Translations under genes and position numbers: made by a program
Notes under the pieces: generated by a model
What the model saw: only the letters and a program-made list of their open reading frames with translations
Told to the model about the DNA's origin: nothing
Databases searched by the model: none
Shown here: positions 58,894 through 64,000 of the stretch, piece after piece
Position numbering within the stretch: the first letter of the stretch is position 1
How the letters are laid out: every line of letters begins with the position of its first letter
DNA from: CAZIUL01 sp964542475
GTDB taxonomy: Bacteria; Planctomycetota; B15-G4; CAYZWU01
Assembly: GCA_964542475.1 (NCBI GenBank)
Contig: CAZIUL010000016.1
Span: 15,969-79,968, forward strand
Direction of reading: 5' to 3'
DNA: 64,000 nucleotides

Positions 58894-60816
58894 TCACTTG
58901 GCCATGGGATCCATGGATCGGACCGCGGCGCGGAGCTGCTCATCTGTTAAGAGATGGAGCTGTGACATGAATGGACGCGATTTGTCCAGGCACTGAACTT
59001 CGTCGTCGTGGTTTATTGACCACTTCCAAATGCCTGTCAGGATGCGTCTGGTGTTTTCGGGGTTATAGCCTTTGGTGGCGTTGTAGAGCTGATAGCCGGG
59101 TATTTCGCTGAAGGCCACCTGGGAAAGCCTTGCGTTGAATTCGGACTCTTTCTGATCTGCGCCGGTGAAACCCAGGTATTTGACATCGAGTGCATGGCGT
59201 CCTTCGTGAAGGGTCATGCCTTCATCAAAAATCAGCCTGAACGCCTTGCCGACGAACCGGTTATCCAGTGTTGCGCCACGATATCCCTCGTCCCAAAAGC
59301 GTTCATAAAGCCTATCGAACGAGGTGAGCATCAAGCGTTCCATCACACCCGGACAATACGCTACCGGGTCTTTGTCGAGCTTACCGTCCTCCTCGGGCGT
59401 TCCGAGCTCCAGGTCGCGTTCGCGCTGCAGCCTGATTTTGGGATCGAGGTAACGCTGGAGCTTTGGGATGATAAGAAACAGATAGGTTGGCCTTATGCTG
59501 TAAATTTTTCCCGATGCCGATGTCCAGCCGCCATGTTTCCAGAAATTATCCTCGACCCATGATCGGTATCCGTTGGAGACGATTCCATCCAGTTGAACGT
59601 GCTTAACGGTTGCGGCGAGGCCGTATTGTTCGATCACCAGCTTCTCATCGCTGACGCAGTGTCCCATGTGCAGGTCCAAGACGCCTTCGGTCCTGTTCAG
59701 ATTGATCTCCACATTGTGATGCCGTCTCACCTCAGTGAATACAGATCTTTTGATCGGGAACAGATCCTTTTCAAGCAGTGCTTTCCCGCTGTTTTTTTCC
59801 AAGCATTCGGGAGGGCGGCCTGAAAGACCGAGTCGATCCCAGTACCGAGCCGTCAGTTTTAACAGGGATAACTGGTATTCAAGTGGGTTCCCTTGACCGA
59901 GGGCAGTCTTTCGATAATATTCGTCGCTGATTCCGCGCACCTCACGGAGGAAGAATGCATACGAGACAATATCCGAAACCCTCTCGCGGATTTCAGGAAA
60001 CTCGGGATCAAGCGCCGCGAGAGCGGCCTCTTCGAACATCATGGAACGGGCAAGGCAACGAACGAGGGATTCCCGGTCCTCCAATGTCGCTTTTTTGCCC
60101 TTCCACCCGCTTAACAGCCGTTCCAGATCCAGCGCTGGTTTTTTCAGCACTCCCCACCCATCCGTTCCAGGAGGAACCTGGTAGTACGCGCGCCAGGCAG
60201 CAAGCGCCATATGACCGTCGTCGAGCAGAAGCGCTGCATGGAGTGCAAGCAAAGAGCAATCAACAGCTGCAATATCATCACTCACCATGGGCGCCAGGAT
60301 ATCTTTCGCTTCCCGGAGAAGGGCGCGGTCAGGGTCGGTGAGCCGGGCAGCCGAGGCGTCGAACCGGGACCGCTTGGCCCTTTCGATGATAATTCCCGTG
60401 AACAGCATCTTGGCCTCACGTATTTCACTGTTCGAGCCTGCAAACATGAGACCTTGCAGCGCTGCCTCACGGGCAGCGTCGTCGTTTCCACACTGCGATT
60501 CCAGGCGGGCGAGATTCTTATACAGCGAAACCCGGTCTACGCCGTGTTTCAATCCCTGGACAAGCCGCTCCCTGGCCGCCTCGAAGTTCTTGTAGTGGTG
60601 CATCTCGATGAGACCAAGCAACGAACAGGCCTTGGCTTTTTCTTCAGCGCAGGCTTCGCTCAAAAGAACGCTGTTGAGCACATCAACGGTCTTGGGAATG
60701 TCGTCAGAATAAAAGGCCTGAACAGCATCGCGGTAACTTCGATCATTTCCGCTGTGAGCGGCATGGACCATCGAACCGGTCATCAGAAACAGTAAAACAA
60801 TCGCCTTGAGTCTCAT
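58894..60816 (-). CDS. Secreted TPR-like protein with HExxH zinc-peptidase motif
   Basis: 640 residues. A signal peptide covers about 1-19. Residues 25-350 are helical and TPR-like (DIPKTVDVLNSVLLSEACAEEKAKACSLLGLIEM; LYKNLARLESQCGNDDAAREAALQGLMFAGS). The C-terminal 260 residues carry LHEGRHALD with HExxH at 537-541, and Glu557 or Glu559 in KESEFNARLSQ could be the third zinc ligand, as in gluzincins. An extended substrate-like region with YGLAATVKHVQLDGIVSNGYRSWV precedes it. It is probably a zinc peptidase on the cell surface or in the periplasm. I do not recognise an exact family, and activity is unproven. GGGAGG precedes the ATG. Confidence 0.7.
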   Translation of the reverse strand: MRLKAIVLLFLMTGSMVHAAHSGNDRSYRDAVQAFYSDDIPKTVDVLNSVLLSEACAEEKAKACSLLGLIEMHHYKNFEAARERLVQGLKHGVDRVSLYKNLARLESQCGNDDAAREAALQGLMFAGSNSEIREAKMLFTGIIIERAKRSRFDASAARLTDPDRALLREAKDILAPMVSDDIAAVDCSLLALHAALLLDDGHMALAAWRAYYQVPPGTDGWGVLKKPALDLERLLSGWKGKKATLEDRESLVRCLARSMMFEEAALAALDPEFPEIRERVSDIVSYAFFLREVRGISDEYYRKTALGQGNPLEYQLSLLKLTARYWDRLGLSGRPPECLEKNSGKALLEKDLFPIKRSVFTEVRRHHNVEINLNRTEGVLDLHMGHCVSDEKLVIEQYGLAATVKHVQLDGIVSNGYRSWVEDNFWKHGGWTSASGKIYSIRPTYLFLIIPKLQRYLDPKIRLQRERDLELGTPEEDGKLDKDPVAYCPGVMERLMLTSFDRLYERFWDEGYRGATLDNRFVGKAFRLIFDEGMTLHEGRHALDVKYLGFTGADQKESEFNARLSQVAFSEIPGYQLYNATKGYNPENTRRILTGIWKWSINHDDEVQCLDKSRPFMSQLHLLTDEQLRAAVRSMDPMAK

Positions 60817-60907
60817 GCTTCCTCCCGTGGGATGGACTGCCTTTCCATCCGGAATGAGATACCCTTTGCGGCTGCAGCGCTGTCAGAGGATCCGAATGTA
60901 CTTTTTT

Positions 60908-62242
60908 TCAACCGCTTCGACGGCCATAAGGAAGAGTCCAGGGTTTGCGGTACTCTCCTCCAACCATGGCGTCCGCTTCAGCGTTCCCCGAGACCAGTTC
61001 CTTCTCCGCATCCCAGTGGATTTCCCCCTCCGATCTTAGGGCGAGGTTGCCAAGATGCGCAACAGTGGAGACGAAGTGACCCACCTCGAGGTTCTCCACA
61101 GGATCTTTCCGTGAGCGTACACAATCCAGGAAGTTTTGCACATGGGCTGGTCGTGCGTCCGGCCCCGCTGCTTTCTTGAAGGGCTCGATATTCTTCTTCC
61201 TGGGCTCAGGGATGAGCTCCCACCCTCCGCCGTCGATGATCAGGGTTCCCTCTGTGCCGTTGAAGAGCATGCCGTGAGGTTTTCCTCCCGGCCCGAGGCC
61301 GCCGAGCAGCTGCTGCTCGAAGATGAGTGTATAGTCCGGAAAATCGTAGATCGCGGTCTGGGTATCCGGTGTATCCGTGTGGTCGTCAACAACGTACTTG
61401 CCGCCAACTGAGCTTACGCGTTTGGGACACTGGGGACCCATGGCCCAGAGAACCACGTTGATGAGGTGAACGCCCCAATCGGTCATGAGACCGCCGGCAT
61501 AGTCCCAGAACCAGCGGAAGTTGAAGTGAAAGCGGTTCTTGTTGAAGGGCCGCTTGGGCGCAGGTCCCAGCCACAGATCGTAATCCACGCCGGCCGGTGG
61601 ATCGCTGTCCGGCGGATGGCCGTAACCGCCGACCCAGTCGAGATAAGCCCAAACCCGCACCATCCGGACCCGGCCCAGCTTGCCGGATTTGACGAAGTCC
61701 ACGGCATCGCTGTAGTGCTCGCCGCTTCGCCACTGCGTGCCCATCTGCACAACCCGATGGTTTTGCCGGGCCGCTTCCAGCATGGCACGGCCCTCATCGA
61801 TGCTTTTGCCCAGGGGCTTCTCAACGTAAACATCCTTGCCGGCATCGCAAGCGTAGATGGTGGGCAGGGCATGCCAGTGGTCGGGTGTTGCCACGAGAAC
61901 CAGGTCCACATCCTTGCGATCGATCACGCGGCGAAAGTCCCTCACCCCGTCAGGTTTCTTCCCCCGCCGCTCTTCCACGAGCTTCGCTGCATTGGCTATC
62001 TGCGAATCATCCACATCACATACAACGGGACAGTCCACTTCCGGATTCATGAGGAATGTGGCCAGGTCTCCGCGCCCCATGCCCCCGCACCCGATCAGGC
62101 CCATGCGGATCTTGTCGTTGGCTCCGGCGGCGGCACTCTCTTTTGCTTTGGATTGAGATGCGATCGCCGCTTCAGCCGCTGGAATCGCGGCCATTGCTGC
62201 GGTGGAGCTTCGAATAAAGTCACGACGGGTTACACGCTTCAT
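60908..62242 (-). CDS. Gfo/Idh/MocA-family oxidoreductase with Tat signal
   Basis: 444 residues from the ATG at 62242 (AAAGGAGGA upstream; the frame extends further without such a site). The start RVTRRDFIRSSTAAMAAIPAAEAA is a Tat signal. GLIGCGGMGRGDL is the NAD(P)-binding loop, DHWHALPTIYACDAGKDVYVEKPLGKS is the family catalytic segment (EKP), and the C-terminal beta sheet carries WYWDYAGGLMTDWGVHL-like residues (WDYAGGLMTDWGVHLINVVLWAMG). Members of this exported group, common in planctomycetes and relatives, act on sugars or sugar acids or remodel glycans, with a bound cofactor. The substrate is unknown. It lies 93 bases after the next gene on the same strand. Confidence 0.93.
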   Translation of the reverse strand: MKRVTRRDFIRSSTAAMAAIPAAEAAIASQSKAKESAAAGANDKIRMGLIGCGGMGRGDLATFLMNPEVDCPVVCDVDDSQIANAAKLVEERRGKKPDGVRDFRRVIDRKDVDLVLVATPDHWHALPTIYACDAGKDVYVEKPLGKSIDEGRAMLEAARQNHRVVQMGTQWRSGEHYSDAVDFVKSGKLGRVRMVRVWAYLDWVGGYGHPPDSDPPAGVDYDLWLGPAPKRPFNKNRFHFNFRWFWDYAGGLMTDWGVHLINVVLWAMGPQCPKRVSSVGGKYVVDDHTDTPDTQTAIYDFPDYTLIFEQQLLGGLGPGGKPHGMLFNGTEGTLIIDGGGWELIPEPRKKNIEPFKKAAGPDARPAHVQNFLDCVRSRKDPVENLEVGHFVSTVAHLGNLALRSEGEIHWDAEKELVSGNAEADAMVGGEYRKPWTLPYGRRSG

Positions 62243-62335
62243 ATCATCTCCTCCTTTTATCCGGCCGGTGTTCCGGTGTGCTTTATTGCCTGTTCGTCTG
62301 CAACTGTTGATCTTGCCCATAGTTCATCTCATTTT

Positions 62336-63934
62336 TCACCTGATCGTGAACACCACCTTTGTGCCTTTCTTTTCCAGCGCTTTCCGCGGCGCATTGACCT
62401 GCAGGTGGATCAGGGTCTTTCCGTCGATGCGCTCGATTGCAAAAGCCGGAGCGGTTATTGCGATCTCTTTCCCTTCGGAAGATTCAGCCGTTGCCAAGAC
62501 CTTGGATACTTTTTCCATGTTGTTCGGCAGCTCGATAAACGTGTAGATCCTTTCCGCGTTCTCGCGATCGTCTCCGAACATGTCCCAGAACATCCCGCAT
62601 ACCGTGTCAATCACAGTGCACTCCGCCACAATGCCCTTTCCCTTCGTCAGCGGCCGCACCTTTTTTTGCAGGTAGTCCTTTTCAGGATCTGGAAACGGCG
62701 CGAACAAGGGATCGCCGTAAAGTGTGCGGTTCACCCCGCCGCCCCGCATCGGGTCCTCCGCCGGGAACGCTGCGCCCGCCTCGTACCGCGCGATATCGAG
62801 CTCGCCGTTGTCTGCGAAGATGATCTCGTTGTACCGAGTGCGCATCAGGTCCCCGAGCGGCATGCCTGTGGAGAGCACTCGATAGACCTCCGGGAATCCG
62901 GCGTAGCCGTGGTTCGGCCCGATAGGCGCGATGTACGCGGAAGGTCCGGCCGCGAGGGTCGCCAGCGCCAGGCTTTTTCCCTTGGGGATCATGTACTCGG
63001 TGACGCGATCGACCGTACCGAAGGTTGACACGATGTCCCCTTCCACATAGGCACGGCAAAGCACGCCGCTGTGGCAGGTGCCTGACCACACGACCGCTCC
63101 TCCAAGGTCCAGGCCCGTGAAATATTCGGCGGTAATGCGCGGCATCTCGCCGTCCGGATCGCTTCCCACCTTTTCCGGGTCGAACCGCCAGTGCTTGGAT
63201 CGGTCCATGTTCCGCTGGTCGCCAAAAAGCCAGATCCCTTCCGGATCCCCGCACCCGTAGAGCTCCACAACGCCTTTACCCTGGATCTCCTTAATGTGCT
63301 CATCCACGAAATCGAGAACATCCGGGTCGTTCTCAACGCAGGCCCAGTAGATCGATCTGCTCTTGTACCCTAACTCCTTCTCCAGCGGAGTCCCGCCGCC
63401 CTCGTAGCAGTACGATTTCGAACCTGATATCACTGATGCGGATACCATTGTCTTCGGGAGGCCGTTCTTCTGCGCTTTCATGCTCCTTTTGACCATGGTG
63501 AGCGCGTCTTCTGCAGTGGCACCGGTTATGAACCCGAAAGCGAAATCACAGAACGGGTCGTCATCCATGCTCGTGGAAAGCTTGAGCATGTCCCTCTGCA
63601 GGTTGATGTCGATATCTTCCGGCCTCAAGACAACTGCCACGTAGCGCGGATCAGCCTTTGCAACCTTTGCGCGGATGATCTCGACTTTATCCGGACGGAA
63701 GCGGATGATCGTTCCCTGGTGCGCATCGGCAAGCGTCTGTGCCGCCTCGAAATAGGGATCTTTTTTATCGAGGTTTGTGAGAACCACGTACGGCGGCGGC
63801 TCGACGCTGCTTGTGCTGTTTCCCACTTCCGCTGCCCGGCATTCGAGTACCGAGGATGCCGGCAAAGGGCAAGCCATCAGGGCGACTATCACACTACACA
63901 AAAAAAGAAGCCGCGCTTTCAGGATCGAAGACAT
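62336..63934 (-). CDS. Secreted protein with clan-CD-like (gingipain C25-like) motifs, unassigned
   Basis: 532 residues with a signal peptide (about 1-26). Residues 195-345 show a pattern like caspase/gingipain folds: a strand VVELYGCGDPEGIWLFG at the place of the catalytic His-Gly loop, and GAVVWSGTCHSG (Cys287) at the place of the catalytic Cys. The first loop has Cys228 where His would be expected, so the catalytic pair is incomplete and activity may be lost or altered. AYVEGDIVSTFGTVDRVTEYMIPKG and PIGPNHGYAGFPEVYRVL follow. A beta C-terminal part (about 420-532) could be an adhesion domain. I do not recognise a named family. TAAGGAGA precedes the ATG. Confidence 0.5.
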   Translation of the reverse strand: MSSILKARLLFLCSVIVALMACPLPASSVLECRAAEVGNSTSSVEPPPYVVLTNLDKKDPYFEAAQTLADAHQGTIIRFRPDKVEIIRAKVAKADPRYVAVVLRPEDIDINLQRDMLKLSTSMDDDPFCDFAFGFITGATAEDALTMVKRSMKAQKNGLPKTMVSASVISGSKSYCYEGGGTPLEKELGYKSRSIYWACVENDPDVLDFVDEHIKEIQGKGVVELYGCGDPEGIWLFGDQRNMDRSKHWRFDPEKVGSDPDGEMPRITAEYFTGLDLGGAVVWSGTCHSGVLCRAYVEGDIVSTFGTVDRVTEYMIPKGKSLALATLAAGPSAYIAPIGPNHGYAGFPEVYRVLSTGMPLGDLMRTRYNEIIFADNGELDIARYEAGAAFPAEDPMRGGGVNRTLYGDPLFAPFPDPEKDYLQKKVRPLTKGKGIVAECTVIDTVCGMFWDMFGDDRENAERIYTFIELPNNMEKVSKVLATAESSEGKEIAITAPAFAIERIDGKTLIHLQVNAPRKALEKKGTKVVFTIR

Positions 63935-64000
63935 GATTTCTCCTTACTCTTGTCCAAAATCGGATTTTAGCAGAGTGTTTTAGTACTTGAAAAATGTCCT
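63935..64000. other. Window end, upstream region of the clan-CD-like gene
   Basis: No gene is visible in these 66 bases. They include the ribosome site TAAGGAGA and the probable promoter area of the minus-strand gene. Confidence 0.4.

Overview
The window looks like chromosomal DNA from an uncultivated, anaerobic or fermentative Gram-negative bacterium. It is GC-rich (high 50s % by eye) and has MsbA-type lipid export, lipoprotein signal peptides and Tat-type signals. It also carries many sulfatases and polysaccharide-acting enzymes, large secreted repeat proteins and vWA proteins. This mix is typical of PVC-like or neighbouring lineages (Planctomycetota, Lentisphaerota, Hydrogenedentota, Sumerlaeota and similar). 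No rRNA, tRNA, CRISPR array, insertion sequence or phage gene was found, so the lineage is an inference.

Layout. 1-447: truncated sulfatase-like gene. 662-3906: carbamate kinase and phosphate acetyltransferase, two acyl-phosphate enzymes of energy metabolism. 3918-8830 (minus): MsbA-like ABC exporter, glycosyltransferase, YeiH-family transporter and a small membrane protein. 9077-16684 (plus): four tightly packed redox genes (NuoE-NuoF fusion, multi-cluster ferredoxin with an MvhD-like domain, SoxA/PDH-alpha-like flavoprotein, DAO-family flavoprotein). They read as one NAD-linked amine or amino-acid dehydrogenase complex and are the strongest candidate for an undescribed system. 16685-20862: AT-rich island with two secreted parallel beta-helix proteins, a perfect consensus sigma-70 promoter and a G10 tract in another promoter-like spacer. 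20863-24508: envelope cluster (anchored beta-sandwich protein, coiled-coil lipoprotein, secreted terpene-cyclase-fold protein). 24574-27425 (minus): ECF sigma factor overlapping an anti-sigma zinc finger fused to a vWA domain.

27609-37312: prolyl oligopeptidase, Cys-type sulfatase, CgeB-like glycosyltransferase, Cas4/RecB-like nuclease, sulfatase-like hydrolase with Thr at the nucleophile position, and L-rhamnose isomerase. 37368-42081: heparinase II/III-like lyase and an unassigned TIM-barrel-like hydrolase. 42157-46932 (minus): M50-like protease, two lectin-like proteins, a Cdd1 HhH protein and a GH99-like hydrolase. 47106-48881: second vWA protein. 49110-50468: XRE regulator plus conserved unknown partner, behind a palindromic operator. 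50480-55563: GH95 fucosidase and a secreted protein built from nine repeats with an exact 79-residue period. 55637-64000: agmatinase, MscS-type channel, DjlA-like co-chaperone, TPR-HExxH secreted protein, Tat-exported Gfo/Idh oxidoreductase and a clan-CD-like secreted protein.

Functionally, sulfatases, a lyase, GH95, GH99-like enzymes and rhamnose isomerase suggest use of sulfated, fucose- or rhamnose-containing polysaccharides, with energy from acyl phosphates and NAD-linked oxidation of amines. Short repeats (a TTCCTGACC hairpin family and a CCTGCC/GGCAGG palindrome) lie between genes.
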